DNA of 64,000 nt, taken from positions 620,001 to 684,000 of the forward strand of contig OZ251241.1 of assembly GCA_965240325.2 (NCBI GenBank), in the 5' to 3' direction. Made by a program: the position numbers and the translations under genes. How positions within the stretch are numbered: position 1 is the first letter of the stretch; the number at the start of each line of letters is the position of its first letter. Below the pieces are notes generated by a model. That model was not told the DNA's origin and searched no databases. It saw only the letters and a list, made by a program, of their open reading frames with translations. This stretch comes from Rebecca billardiae RCC1528. Taxonomy: Eukaryota; Haptophyta. Below are positions 31,790-42,491 of the stretch, piece by piece.

Positions 31790-34195
31790 CTAGACGCGGC
31801 CCACGCCCGTGTGCTGCTGCACGTGCGCTGTCTCGGCGTGCGCGCCGGCCAAGTGGCCAAGGCTCCCGCACAGAGCGCACTTGGTGGCGTGCGCGAGCGT
31901 GAAGTTGTGCTGCATCTGCGCAGACGGTTGGCCGCCGGCCGACCGGTACGCGGCGAACAGCGGGCACGCCGCCGCGGAGCAGTCGCCGAATAGCTGGTGC
32001 CGTAGGCAGCCGTGCGCGCGGAAGACGCGGTGGTTGGCCTCCGAGAGCAGGGGCCGCCCGCTCGTGTCGCACACACCCCCGTACCGCGCCAGCTCGCGCG
32101 CCAGCGTCAGCGGCGGCACGCCCCCCGCAGAGGCGGCGCCCGGGAACGGTTGCGGCAGCGTCCGCGGCGGCCCGCCTGGCGGCGGGGGCGGCGGGCCGGG
32201 AGGCGGCGCCTGCGGCCCCGGCGGGTACGGCGCCGGTGTGTACGGCGCCGGCCCGGGCGCCCAGGCCGAACCCGCCGGCGGCACGTACGTGAGCGCGAGC
32301 GGCGCGGGCCCGGGCTGCGCCCCCTGTACCGGCGGCGCCGGCGGGGCCGGCGCTGCCGCCTGCAGCCCCTGCGGGTACGGCGCCGGCGGGCACAGCGCCG
32401 GACGGGGCGCCCAGGACGATCCTGCCGAGGGTGCGCACGTGAACGAGAGCGGCACGGGCCCGTGCGGCGCCACCTGCATCGGCGCCGACCACGACCAGCA
32501 GCCCCACTCCGCTGCGCCGGGCGCCGCCCCGCCAAAGCCGGGCGACAGGTCCTGCACCATCAGCGACGGCGGCGGCGGCGGAATCGGCATGCTCCCACCG
32601 TAGACGCGCATCAGCGGGCGCATGGCAAACTTGTCATGGAAGGGGTTGTCGTTCTTGTAGCAGTCGAAGAACGGCTCCCGCCCGCCACCGATGCTCGCCA
32701 CCAGCGCCGCCACGCCCGAGCGCGCGTCGAGCACCCGCCCGAGGCTCTCCGAGAATTCAGAGTGGAACTGTGCCGCCGCCCGCCAGTCGCGCGCCTCAGC
32801 GAGCTGCATCACGAAGCCCCTGTACTCGCGCAGCACCTCGGCGTCACCCGCGCGCGTGCAGAAGCCCTCGGCCTGCTCGACGAGCAGTATGAAGTGGAGC
32901 TGGCTGAGGAGCTGGTAGGCCTCGCGCAGCTCGCCCTTCGTGTTGAAGTAGACGCTTCGATCGACCTGCGCGTGCGGCACCTCAGCCATGTTGAAGGACT
33001 CCCAGACGACCGAACCCGCCGCGTTCGCCGGCACGCCCAAGCCGCGCCGCATGGACGAAAACGCCCCGCGAGCCGGGAAGCTCGGCCTCCCCCCCCCGGT
33101 CCCACGGAGTTGGCCGCCCGCGCCGCCCGCGAGCGCGCAAGCGTTCGCGAACTCGTGCGCGGCCCCCGCAAGGAAGCCAGCCCCACCGAAGGGGACGGGA
33201 TGCGGCACGAGCGAGCTGGGCGGGGCGAGGGGCGCCGCCGCGTCCGGCGCCGGCCGGACGCCCCAGGGCGGCGGCCGCGGCGGCGGGACAGAGGTGGGCC
33301 CCGTCGGTGCGCCGTCGGCGGGCGGCGCGCCCGAGTGGCCACCGACCGCCCCATCACCCGCACCGTTGCCGTGGACGCCGCGAAGGAAGTCAGTGAGGCT
33401 GTTCGCGAGGTCGGGTGGTAGGCCAGTCGGAATGCCCGGCTGGCCAGCGGGCGCGGCCGGGGGGGCGGGTGCCTGCGGCTGCGCAGCAGCCGCCGTCGAC
33501 GCGGCGCCGGCCGCTCGCCCGGGCGCGGGCGCGGGAGCAGCCCCCGCCGTCGTCCTGGCACCGGCCGCCGGCGCGGTCGCGGGCGGCGGCTGGACCGGCA
33601 GCGGGCCGAGCTGCTGCACCGGCGCGGCAGGCGGCAGGGTACTTGCTTGGCGGCCACCCGCGCGCCCACCCCGGCCCCGACCGCGGCCCCCGCCGCCGCG
33701 CCCACGAGCGCCGAGGACCTGCTGGTTGACGACGCGGCAGGCGGCAGGGTACTTGCTTGGCGGCCACCCGCGCGCCCACCCCGGCCCCGACCGCGGCCCC
33801 CGCCGCCGCGCCCACGAGCGCCGAGGACCTGCTGGTTGACGACGCGGCAGGCGGCAGGGTACTTGCTTGGCGGCCACCCGCGCGCCCACCCCGGCCCCGA
33901 CCGCGGCCCCCGCCGCCGCGCCCACGAGCGCCGAGGACCTGCTGGTTGACGACGGCCGCTGCCGCCGCGCGGCGCCGCGACACGCGTTGGACTGCAGGCA
34001 CCGCCATGTCGGGACGGCGGGAGGCGGAGGAGCGCAGCTGGTTGTCCGTGCGGCTGCTCGGCGCCAAGCGTGGCCCGTCGGCTGGGTTTGGTAGTCGGGC
34101 GGCGGTCCGGTCGGCGGTCGGGCAGGGCGAGGTGCGCCGTGCGGTCGGGCGGGAAAGCGGACGGCTGCTGGGCGAAACTCGCTCCTGTTCGCCAA
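31790..34195 (-). CDS. Gag-like protein of the retrotransposon
   Basis: 801 codons from a Met inside repeat A1. The N-terminal third is low-complexity and crosses a 110-bp tandem repeat. The middle (about residues 390-560) is well-formed and helical: SVYFNTKGELREAYQLLSQL, LREYRGFVMQLAEARDW, FHSEFSESLGRVLDARSG. A Pro-rich segment follows, and the C-terminus carries two Cys/His clusters (CLRHQLFGDCSAAAC; HATKCALCGSLGHLAGAH) resembling nucleic-acid-binding zinc motifs. Position before RT and these clusters support a Gag-type role. The true start could lie downstream, since the repeat shifts frame per unit. Confidence 0.7.
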   Translation of the reverse strand: MANRSEFRPAAVRFPARPHGAPRPARPPTGPPPDYQTQPTGHAWRRAAARTTSCAPPPPAVPTWRCLQSNACRGAARRQRPSSTSRSSALVGAAAGAAVGAGVGARVAAKQVPCRLPRRQPAGPRRSWARRRGPRSGPGWARGWPPSKYPAACRVVNQQVLGARGRGGGGRGRGRGGRAGGRQASTLPPAAPVQQLGPLPVQPPPATAPAAGARTTAGAAPAPAPGRAAGAASTAAAAQPQAPAPPAAPAGQPGIPTGLPPDLANSLTDFLRGVHGNGAGDGAVGGHSGAPPADGAPTGPTSVPPPRPPPWGVRPAPDAAAPLAPPSSLVPHPVPFGGAGFLAGAAHEFANACALAGGAGGQLRGTGGGRPSFPARGAFSSMRRGLGVPANAAGSVVWESFNMAEVPHAQVDRSVYFNTKGELREAYQLLSQLHFILLVEQAEGFCTRAGDAEVLREYRGFVMQLAEARDWRAAAQFHSEFSESLGRVLDARSGVAALVASIGGGREPFFDCYKNDNPFHDKFAMRPLMRVYGGSMPIPPPPPSLMVQDLSPGFGGAAPGAAEWGCWSWSAPMQVAPHGPVPLSFTCAPSAGSSWAPRPALCPPAPYPQGLQAAAPAPPAPPVQGAQPGPAPLALTYVPPAGSAWAPGPAPYTPAPYPPGPQAPPPGPPPPPPGGPPRTLPQPFPGAASAGGVPPLTLARELARYGGVCDTSGRPLLSEANHRVFRAHGCLRHQLFGDCSAAACPLFAAYRSAGGQPSAQMQHNFTLAHATKCALCGSLGHLAGAHAETAHVQQHTGVGRV
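33624..33953. repeat. three tandem 110-bp repeats inside the Gag-like ORF
   Basis: GCGGCAGGGTACTTGCTTGG starts at 33631, 33741 and 33851, exactly 110 bp apart, and the units are essentially identical. 110 is not a multiple of 3, so successive units are read in different frames. Confidence 0.9.
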
Positions 34196-34452
34196 AGCCG
34201 GTCACTGCCCGTCAACTCCCGGCGCGCGCTCACTTTTCTGCGGTCCGCGCCAAAAGCGAGCTGCCACACGCTCGGAACGCTGTCCGGGGGCGCGCTGCGA
34301 GCTCCGAGCTCCGAGCCCGTCCGGGCGGGGGTGCGGTCGGAGGGGCGCTGGAGGAGGGTATCGGGCGGCGGCGAAGCGGCGCCGGCAGTCATAACGCGAT
34401 AACCGCCGCAGACTGCCAAACCCGCCACTCCCGTCGCGTCGGCCATCGCCCC
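34016..34452. repeat. retrotransposon split repeat A1
   Basis: 437-bp copy of A2 at the 5' end of the element in coding orientation. It should hold the promoter, because transcription must start upstream of the Gag-like ORF (inference). Confidence 0.85.
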
Positions 34453-34548
34453 GAGAAAAAGGCTCCGCGCCACCCTAAAAGGCCGAGGGAGGAGCGAAAA
34501 TGCGCCGCGGCTTTGATTTTCTTTTTTAAATGAGCGGTTTGGCCCCCC

Positions 34549-36198
34549 TAAATAATTCATATCCGAGCTGCCCCGATCTGTCGGCTGGTCACTCTGCTTG
34601 TCACTACCGTGCCCGGCTCAGTCTCAGAGTCGCGTGTCGGCGTGACGCCCGCGTGACCCGGTGACCGAATAAATGGCGGGCCGTAGGTCCGCCCCTTGTA
34701 GTGCCCGGGAAAAGGATAAGAAAAAGAAAAGGAAAAAAGAAAATCGCCTCGCAAAGAAAAGAAAATCGCCTCGCTCACTGCCGGGTCGCTTCGCTCACTA
34801 CCGGGCGCCCTCGCAGCTCCCACTGGGGACGCTCGGCCGAAAGAGAGTCCTGGATGGCGCGGAGCGCGTGGGCCGCGCGCGCCGAATCCAACGCCGGAGC
34901 GGACATCGTGAGAAGACTCCCGAGGGGGGTTTTCGCCCGATTCGCGATTGCTGCCCTCGTCGTCTCGCGTGCAGGTCGAACGGGGGCTAAATCGACGCGT
35001 TTGGAGCGGTACGCTCGGCGCGTCGACACGATCGTGCGACCTGGGGCGATCCTCGCCTGACGTGCACGTCGAAAGCTCGCACCGGCCATAGCATCAAGCG
35101 CTGCGCACGATGGCCGCCTCGCTCGATTCACCGTCGCGCGTCGGGCTCGGTGCGGAACGGCCCTCATCACGAGGCGTCTCGCGGGCGGGAAGCGCCATCG
35201 CACGCGACGCAAGATTTGGCGCGGCCTTCTGAACACCATAACCGGAATCCACACACCGGACTGTCGCGTGCCCCGGTCCAGTGGTCAGCAAGGTCGGGCG
35301 CATGCAAATCCGTTTGCTACGATCGGTGGTGTTCCAGCGCGGGCGATCATGTTTCGCGCTCGCGAGCTCGCGGCCAAAGATCGCTCGGCGCTCGAGGGCC
35401 CACGTCCGGCCTGCATGGCGCCGACGGTGACCAATGCGACGGAGGGGCAGCGCAAAGCGGCGTACGACGCGCACCGCACGCACCTCCCGGGTTTGCAGCC
35501 GTGGAAGGAACCGGGTCTTGGCGAGTCGGCGGCCCTCGTCGCACAGCGCTATGACCGATTGACCGATCCCAGAGGCGCATCCGCGACGAGCTGAAACGCC
35601 GAGCGTGCAACATTGTCGCCCCATCCTCCACCATGTCACGAGCGCTGCGGGACGAGGCCGACGTCGTGAAGCCAGTGGCACATGCGCTGCGCTTCCTGTG
35701 CCTGCTCGAGCAGCGCGTGCCGGCACCCTCGATCGCGAGTGGCACACGCTCTCGCACTGCGCGCGCGCGCACCGCACTTCCAGACGACCTAAACAAATGA
35801 AACATGACATCACACTCCGCCACCACTGTTTAGCTCCGAGGACATTGAACCGTCACCGTCAGGCGTCACAAGCAAGCCGCCGTCGCACGCCAATCAGTTA
35901 TTGGCCAGTGCGTGCGCACAGTCGACGGCTCGGCTGTCGGCACCCGGGATGACGAGTAGCGCCGAGTGGGTGCACGAATACACGCGCAATCACACTGTCG
36001 GTGAGATCACCAGAGTCATCTGTCGCGTTATTATTCGTCAGTGAGTCAGGTAGCTCACCATCATCTGTGTGTCGCATTGTAGTATTCGTCATCCTGCCCG
36101 TCAAACCGCTAAATAAAAGCAGCGCGAACCCGCTGGGGAAATATTGCGACAGCACTGGCACGGCCCGCCGACCCCCCCGCCCGCCAGGGCAGGGTTTT
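34549..36198. other. intergenic, no supported gene
   Basis: GC-moderate. Includes an A-rich patch (34700-34760) and repeated TCGCTCACTGCCGGG/TCGCTCACTACCGGG phrases near 34772-34805. A plus frame at 35268-35594 ends in a weakly protein-like stretch (EGQRKAAYDAHRTHLPGLQP), but overlapping frames on both strands make it unsafe to call. Confidence 0.5.
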
Positions 36199-36200
36199 TA

Positions 36201-37779
36201 GGGGGCCGGGGGCCAAAGTGGCACTGTAGCGTTACTGACGGCCACGAGCGCGGGTCCTAGCGAGTGTTTAGAGCTGATTTCGGGCTGGATCATTTGCCCT
36301 CTGGAGGGGTCTGGGCCGGCCATGTAAAAAAATCAGGTGCACATACCCTGATTATAGGGCGTAACGGCTACCATATTTACTTATTAGAATGAGCCTGAAC
36401 TTATTGGAAACGGCATGTAACGGTCATCCTATATGTGACATATAGACCATGTCGACCTCAGTTTGATCAGAGCATCTCGGCGAGATCGTTCTGAGTCCCC
36501 AGCAGCAGCAGGTCCCAACATGCGATATAGGCGGTGTACTGGCAGGCTGTCAAATATGTAGTTTCCTGGAAGCCACTGGTCGTTACATACCCACCGTGTA
36601 TATAGGCGCCATGCTGATGAATACAGTCTCGTCTGATCTCGAGCTGCGAGATACGTTTTCAGACTGTGTATACGGCCACGCGCACGGCGTATTGCAGACA
36701 TAGTAGACCCAAAGCACCGGCCCCACGTCCTCAGCCCGGGAGTGCTCTCGGTCATAGTCAAGGTTTAAAGTCACTCGAGCCAACCGTCACCGCTCCCTGG
36801 CCGAGACCTACGAGGCAGGTCAAATCTGTCGTCGTCGCAGTGCGGCACAGTGCCGAGCATGCGATTCGGCAGCAAACGCCTGCTCCAGGCGGTGGCTGGC
36901 GTCTCTGCACCAAACCAGGCTGGATGGGATCGGTCCATATAGGTATGCCCTACCCTGTTCCGCGCTATTTCTGGGCTTTGGGGCGGATATTCGGCCTACA
37001 GAGGCTGATCCGGCGCTGTTCGGCGCTCCTGGCTGGCTGCGCAGAGCCCAACGGCAAGCGCCGGCGTGTGCAAGGTGTCAAGATTGAGAAGGTCTCTGAC
37101 GCTCCCGCCGGTCTTGGGCGCACCAGGGTGCATGGGGGCCCATCTGCATCTGCTTCTGCAGGCATGAGCGTCACAGGGGCGCGCTTGCAGGCACGGTCGA
37201 GTGCACGTCGGACCTGTCGAATGAGCCAACCGCTGCCTGCGAGCACGTCCGCGACGTCCTGAGAGGCGAATGGGAGGCGCCCCGACGCCATCAGCGGGCA
37301 CACGTGACCCATGCCCAACGTACTGACCATCGCAAGTGCCACGGCAGGTGCAAACACGGGCCCTACAAGCGGAACATGACTACAGTTGCGAGCTCCGCGG
37401 AGGTGTTGTGCGCGAGCTCGCGCCGGTCTGCTGTGAGTGAGTGCTGACGGCGATTCCGGCGCAGTAGGGCAGGTTAGGCGAGCTTGGCATTCACAGACAT
37501 ACATGGACGATTGGTCCGAGCATCGATCTCATTGGTCCGAGTTGATCATGCGCCACACCGTGCGGTAGCGTAGCGGGCGTACGCAGCGCACCAATTCAAG
37601 CCGGCCGACGCGCGCCGCGCACGGCGCGAGGTGGCCAAGAAGCGGGTGGTGAGCCGCTGGTGGCGCAAAGGCACGGATCAGTAGCGCCCACCAGCGTCAC
37701 GCGCGCGCGCACCCGAGACCATATCGGCGTCTCAGAGGTCGCGAGCGCGCGGCGGTCCACTGCCTCCGGCCGGCCCCCC
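36201..37779. mobile_element. TIR DNA element, copy 3, internally deleted (1,579 bp)
   Basis: Collinear with copies 1 and 2 from the left end to CTGCCTCCGGCC, then jumps directly to the terminal GGCCCCCC, losing about 150 bp including the retrotransposon target. The first TIR carries a small duplication (GGGGGCCGGGGGCC). TA flanks at 36199-36200 and 37780-37781. A minus frame at 36965-37504 is conserved with copies 1 and 2. Confidence 0.85.
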
Positions 37780-37955
37780 TAGAATAATGCCCTCGGACGA
37801 GACGGAGCCGCCAGCCGGAGGCCGAATGGGCGCGGTCCGGCAAGCAGCTGCGGTCCGAACGCGCGCGCGGAGTTATTGCATGTCGATCGTCGATGATCGA
37901 TAGTCACGAACGAGTCCGCCGCCATCTCAGGGAACATATACAGAAGCGTGGAGGA

Positions 37956-38633
37956 CTATGCTGCCACCGGAGTCGTCATCGCACGTTGCGGCCGACGTCG
38001 GGCCGCGGCGTCGCCGAGGGGTCCGCCCAATAATCGGCCCGGTCGGTCGGCGGCGGCGCCACCAGATGATGCAGCCCGAGGCAGCCCGCGGTGGTCGTCG
38101 CTGATGACGGCCAGCGACACGGGCTCGGCCGCATCGGCGAGGCCTCGTTCCGCGCGCAGCTCAAGCGCGCGCAGGCCCAGCAGAGCAGCAGGTCCGAACG
38201 CCACAGTTACGGCGCCATGCGCCACGGCACGTGCCAACGGCAGTCGCGCCGTGCGCCAGGCGCGCACGGTGACGAGTACGCCGAGCAAGACGTGGCCAAT
38301 CGCCAGCGCGCAGACGGCGCGGTGCGCGTGGGTGGCCAGCTCGTCTAGAAACTGGCGCGCGCCGAGCCGGTGCTGCGCCTCGTCGAGATTGACCGCCGTG
38401 AGCGCGTGCTCCCTACGTCTGGGCATCCTGGAGGCGCGCGCAAGGAGCAGCCGATGCGCAGATCGCAACACAGCGGTGGTGGGCGGCTCGAGCCGGGTGC
38501 GGAAGAAGGCGCCAATGGTTGCCGACCATGGCGAGAAGAACGCCAGGACGCCTAGCGCCCACACCGCTAGCCACGCCGCCGCAACGAGCGCGACGAGTGC
38601 GGTGAGACCTGGGTCGAAGTCCGGCGCCTCCAT
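37956..38633 (-). CDS. hypothetical membrane protein, 225 residues
   Basis: Starts MEAPDFDPGLTALVAL. Three hydrophobic helices: about residues 10-33 (ALVALVAAAWLAVWALGVLAFF), 108-128 (AVCALAIGHVLLGVLVTV) and 136-158. The loop between helices 1 and 2 is basic and amphipathic (LDEAQHRLGARQFLDELATHAHR). The last 60 residues are Arg/Ala-rich and doubtful; a 3' intron may have been read through. Divergent from the J-domain gene. No family recognised. Confidence 0.5.
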   Translation of the reverse strand: MEAPDFDPGLTALVALVAAAWLAVWALGVLAFFSPWSATIGAFFRTRLEPPTTAVLRSAHRLLLARASRMPRRREHALTAVNLDEAQHRLGARQFLDELATHAHRAVCALAIGHVLLGVLVTVRAWRTARLPLARAVAHGAVTVAFGPAALLGLRALELRAERGLADAAEPVSLAVISDDHRGLPRAASSGGAAADRPGRLLGGPLGDAAARRRPQRAMTTPVAA

Positions 38634-38846
38634 CTTGCTTGTACTGTTGCACGTTTAAAAAACATATAGCGTAAACTGTATTGTCGTTTGGCTGCTAGCA
38701 AACCCCCCAGCTTACAAATCAGAAATACCACACAAGTATTATAGCGGGCGTTACATCGTCGTCCGGCGTGCGCCAAGTGAGCGCCCTCGTCCCGACGGGG
38801 GGCATCCTCCCCTGATCGTCGCCGCCGTTGCGCGCCGGCCCTCGGC
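38634..38846. promoter_or_regulatory. divergent promoter region
   Basis: 213 bp between the membrane-protein gene and the J-domain gene, distinctly AT-richer (38650-38755) than its flanks. Confidence 0.5.
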
Positions 38847-40369
38847 ATGACGTCGGCGTTGCCGGCTGTGGATCTGTACAGCGTGCTCGGCCTGACGCGC
38901 CGCGACGACCCGGGGCCCGACGTGGTGCGCAAGGCGTACCTCGCAAAGGCGAAGCAATGGCACCCGGACCGGTGGGTGGCGCTCGGCGCGGAAGCAGTCG
39001 AGCGCGCAGAGATGTGGTTCAAGCTGGTGGCGGAGGCGAACGCGACGCTGAGCGACCCGCGACGGCGGCAGATCTACGACCTCTCGCGCGATGCGGCCTC
39101 GCGACGAGCGAGCGCCGCCGACAGCCTCGCCACGGCTGCCGCGGCTGCGGCGCGCGCGCGCACGGCAAGCGGCGGCGCGCGCCATCCGATGGGCGGCGGC
39201 TTGGGCCGCATGGGCGGCCTGGGCGGCGCGGCGCGGCCGCGCACGAGCAGCGGGGCCGCAGCCCCGCGCCACGCCCCGACTGCCGCGCCGCACTCGCCGT
39301 ACCAGGAGCACCTGCGCTCGACGATGGCGCGAGGCGCGGAGGCGAGCAGGCGTGAGCGCGCGCGCCGCCCCCCACTGGCCCGCGCCACTTCAGACGCGGC
39401 GGCGGCCGCGGCGGCGGTGGGCGGCGCGGGGAGCGCGGGCTGGGCGAGGTCCGCCCCGCCGAGCGCGCGTACCGCGCGCTCGCGCTCGCTCGATGCCAGC
39501 GCGCTCGGCGACGGCGCGGCCGCGCGCTTTGCCGCGCCGCACGCCGCGGCGGCCGCGCGCTCGGGCGCGGCGGCTGCGGCCGGCAGCGGCAGCGGCGCCG
39601 GCGGCAGCGGCTCGGCGCGCGGGCGCTCGCGTCCATCGAGCGCGGCGGTGGATCCAGGCGCGCCGGCTGCCGCGGAGACGCCCACCTCGCGCGCGCGACC
39701 AACCACGGCGTGGGGCTCTGCCGCGGCCGCCGCGGCCGGCGGCGGCGCGCCGGCGGCAGCGGCGGCGGCGGCGGCCACTGACGGCAGCACCAGAGGCACG
39801 GCCGAGGCGGAGGCGTGGGCGCACGTGGCTGAGAGCTACGCGCACCACCCGCCGTCCTCCGCCGCCGGATCGCGCTCGCGCCATCGCTCGGCGTCCGCAG
39901 GCCGCGCGGCCGGCTGGGCGTCCGCTGGCAGCGCCGCGCGCTTCTCCTACCCCGCGCAGTCCACCTCCGTCGGTGGCAAGCTGCACCTGCGCCCGGTGCG
40001 CGCGCGGCGTGGCGGCGCGCCCTTCACTCACGGCAGAGCGACCGCGCGCGCGCGCGCGTCCGCGCCGCTGTCTCTCACCTCGCGCGCGTGCCCTTCCCGC
40101 CGCGCGTCTCGCGCGCATCGCAGAGCACCGCCATGGCCGGAGGGCAGCCGCGCGGCCGCGCGGCCTCGGCGTCGCGCCGACCCCGCGGGGTGCCGCCGCC
40201 GTACGCGCCGCCGCACGGCGGCGCGACGGCCGCGGCCGCATACGCCGAGCTGAGCAGCGCACCGCCGCTGCCGGCCGGCCGGGCGTCTGTGCCGCTCTCG
40301 TACCACGGCATCCCGCGTGGGCGCTACGAGTACTTGTATGGCAGCGGCGGCGCGGCGGCGCCCTTGTGA
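38847..40369 (+). CDS. J-domain (DnaJ-like) protein with long disordered tail
   Basis: Exons 38847-39995 and 40124-40369. The 128-nt intron (GTGCGC...TCGCAG, phase 0) joins LHLRP to STAMAGGQ. The product has 464 residues. The J domain occupies about residues 8-78: DLYSVLGLTRRDD, VRKAYLAKAKQWHPDRW with the HPD motif that stimulates Hsp70 ATPase, then ANATLSDPRRRQIYDLSRD. After it the protein is almost entirely Ala/Ser/Gly/Arg-rich without Cys-rich zinc repeats, a class C (DNAJC)-type layout. It ends PRGRYEYLYGSGGAAAPL. Partner specificity is unknown. Confidence 0.85.
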
Positions 40370-40714
40370 CACGGGTGCATGGCCGCAGACAGCCGACGAC
40401 TGGCCCCGGCGGGACCGGCCCGCGCTGCGGGCGCCGACACCGGTCCGGCCGGCCCCGAGACGCGGCGAGTCTCCGGGTTCGTCGGCTGCGGCGCCCGCCT
40501 GATGCGTCGCGGTGATGTGACGTCGCGTAATTATTCCGCGCGTGCTGGCGCCGTGCCCGCGTGGCCGCGTGGCGCGGACTCTGTCAACAGTGGCACTACT
40601 GCCGACGTGACGAATCAGGAGACCTGCGCCGTCCTACCTGTGTCGGTATTATAAAATCATAGCAGCTAGAATGAGTATTGGCACGGCGGATACTGATTAA
40701 TCGGATCACTATAC

Positions 40715-40845
<131 letters not shown>

Positions 40846-40951
40846 GGGCAGGGCTGCGGGTGGCGCACTGTCTGACCTGGACGGAAGGCGCGGACGCATT
40901 CTATGTGTCTGTTGCACTCTGAGCCTGACGCTTGTCCGATGCTGCCACGTC

Positions 40952-41077
<126 letters not shown>

Positions 41078-41801
41078 CTGTGTGACTGCGTAAGGGCTGA
41101 AATGAGTCCGGACAAGTGTGCTCGGATAATGTCAATTAAGAGACCGTCGAGTATAGTTTAAATTTAATAGAAAAACCAGTCCGACAGACTGAGTCTTTTA
41201 CAAATAAATAAAACTACTTATTATAATACAGTTTAAAATTAATTTCGGCTGACTGGCAGTCTCCGACTCCGCTCAGACAGAGGGCCTGCCGGCCGCACTT
41301 AAATTAACTGTTCTAGTAAACCGACTCAGACAGTCGGAGCAGCCGGCGGTAGCTAGTTAAATAGTTAATGAAATCCGATCGGACCGATTTATTTTATAAT
41401 TATTATTATTTATAATAATAAATAATGGCACCGGACTGAAATTGCGCGCCAGGAGACCGCGTAATAGCAGCCCGGTTAGCTCAAGTACGGCGTATGAGTT
41501 ACGGCACGGCAGTGGCAGCCGCGGGCTGACTACACTCCTGCCTGCGGGACTAATTCACTTCCGGCGACGTCGTTGCCGCGGGAATAAGTCTCAACTACTG
41601 TGCCTGAGCTGTGTGCGTCTCTTATTCTTAGTAAACTGTAAGCCCCAAGCGGCGCGGATTCAGTTCTGTGCCGTTTTTTTCGGTTACGCCGATCGTCGTC
41701 GGACGAACGTGCTTGGCAGTTGGCTGGGAATCCTGGGATGCCGCTGTGGAAATTGCTGCTTTAGCTACTTGAACCTATTTGAGGTTGCCGATGTCACCCA
41801 T

Positions 41802-41874
41802 GGGCGAATAGCTCATCTGGTAGAGCGCCCGCTCCGCATGCGGGAGGTGCTGAGTTCGAGTCTCAGTTTGTCCA
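41802..41874 (+). tRNA. tRNA-Ala (anticodon CGC), copy 1
   Basis: A 73-nt cloverleaf: acceptor GGGCGAA/TTTGTCC with discriminator A73, D stem GCTC/GAGC, anticodon stem CCCGC/GCGGG with loop TCCGCAT, T stem CTGAG/CTCAG with loop TTCGAGT. The G3-U70 pair, the alanine identity element, is present. Anticodon CGC reads GCG, a frequent codon here. Position 33 is C instead of the near-universal U. A TTTT run follows after a few bases, as for RNA polymerase III. No intron; CCA is not encoded. Confidence 0.88.
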
Positions 41875-42002
41875 ACCTTTTGCGTTTTAGCCCTTTTAAA
41901 AAACACTTTTGCGGAACCGCGACCCGCGGGATGACAGCGGGCGCGGGTTTTTTTGGCACCGGAAATATTCAGATTTCAGGCAGATTGTGACACTGTATAT
42001 AC

Positions 42003-42091
42003 TAACGACGTGGTATGCAACAGGGCAGGCGTCAGAGTCAGCAAGCTGTAGCAGCAGATCGAGCAGCAGAGGGCAAACACCAGGATCAGCG
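42003..42091. repeat. dispersed 88-bp repeat, copy 1
   Basis: TAACGACGTGGTATGCAAC... to ...CACCAGGATCAGCG recurs at 63034-63120 with two small differences. Both copies follow TA-rich sequence. A 21-bp direct duplication (CTTACGCTGCGTCTGCTAGA) lies just downstream at about 42120-42162. Confidence 0.85.
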
Positions 42092-42491
42092 TAAGGGCCG
42101 TCTGTATAGTTCTGGATTGACTTACGCTGCGTCTGCTAGAGACTTACGCTGCGTCTGCTAGACTAAACACTGTAAGTAGAGTCTCATCTCGTTACTCAGC
42201 CGCGGCGCACAATTCAGTTCATTAAATAAAAAGTGACGACTAAATAAAAGCGCGCGCATATTTTCATTTGTAATAGACGGAATTGGTATCTATGAGGCCA
42301 CATCGTTTCGCCGCGCAGCGCAAGGTCTCCGCTAGGTTCGCGCGCTGGCACGACCCTGCCCCAGCGAGCGCGGATCCTGAGCTGGGCCGCCAGCTGCCAC
42401 TGGATGCGACGGGCGTGTCGGGGGCGCTCGAGTCGCTCGACCATCGCGGTCATGATTTAAATTGTCTACCTGCGGGCAAGCTGTGCCGCTC

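Larger units (their letters stand above)
27697..34452 (-). mobile_element. tyrosine-recombinase-type (Ngaro/PAT-like) retrotransposon
   Basis: In its coding orientation (minus) the order is A1 (34452-34016), Gag-like ORF, RT-RNase H ORF, B1 (28436-28318), A2 (28317-27881), a 65-bp spacer, B2 (27815-27697). A1/A2 (437 bp) and B1/B2 (119 bp) look identical within each pair. This is the split-direct-repeat architecture of PAT/Ngaro elements. There are no LTRs, no DDE integrase and no target duplication: only CC is shared at both ends, at the internal B1-A2 joint and at the empty site, as expected for tyrosine-recombinase integration. The RT is of the DIRS-like type. I could not find a tyrosine recombinase ORF; its expected place (28437-30061) is half occupied by a tandem array. 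The identical repeats and open frames suggest recent insertion. Confidence 0.88.
26077..34548. mobile_element. TIR DNA element, copy 2, split by a retrotransposon
   Basis: The element's own sequence is 26077-27696 plus 34453-34548 (1,716 bp together), collinear with copy 1. It is flanked by TA at 26075-26076 and 34549-34550. The 5' end reads GGGCGGGCCAAA and the 3' end TTTGGCCCCCC. The 6.76 kb insert begins after GGGGTCC and the element resumes at GAGAAAAAGG, exactly the continuous sequence of copy 1. Conserved minus-strand frames remain at 26141-26425, 26331-26633 and 26837-27412. Confidence 0.85.

Noticed and set aside
27697-34452. LTR retrotransposon
   Set aside because: Repeats are split (A-B-A-B order), there is no integrase or protease, no target duplication, and the RT is DIRS-like.
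35268-35594. 108-codon plus frame with a weakly protein-like end
   Set aside because: No homology recognised and competing frames on both strands; mentioned only in the intergenic note.
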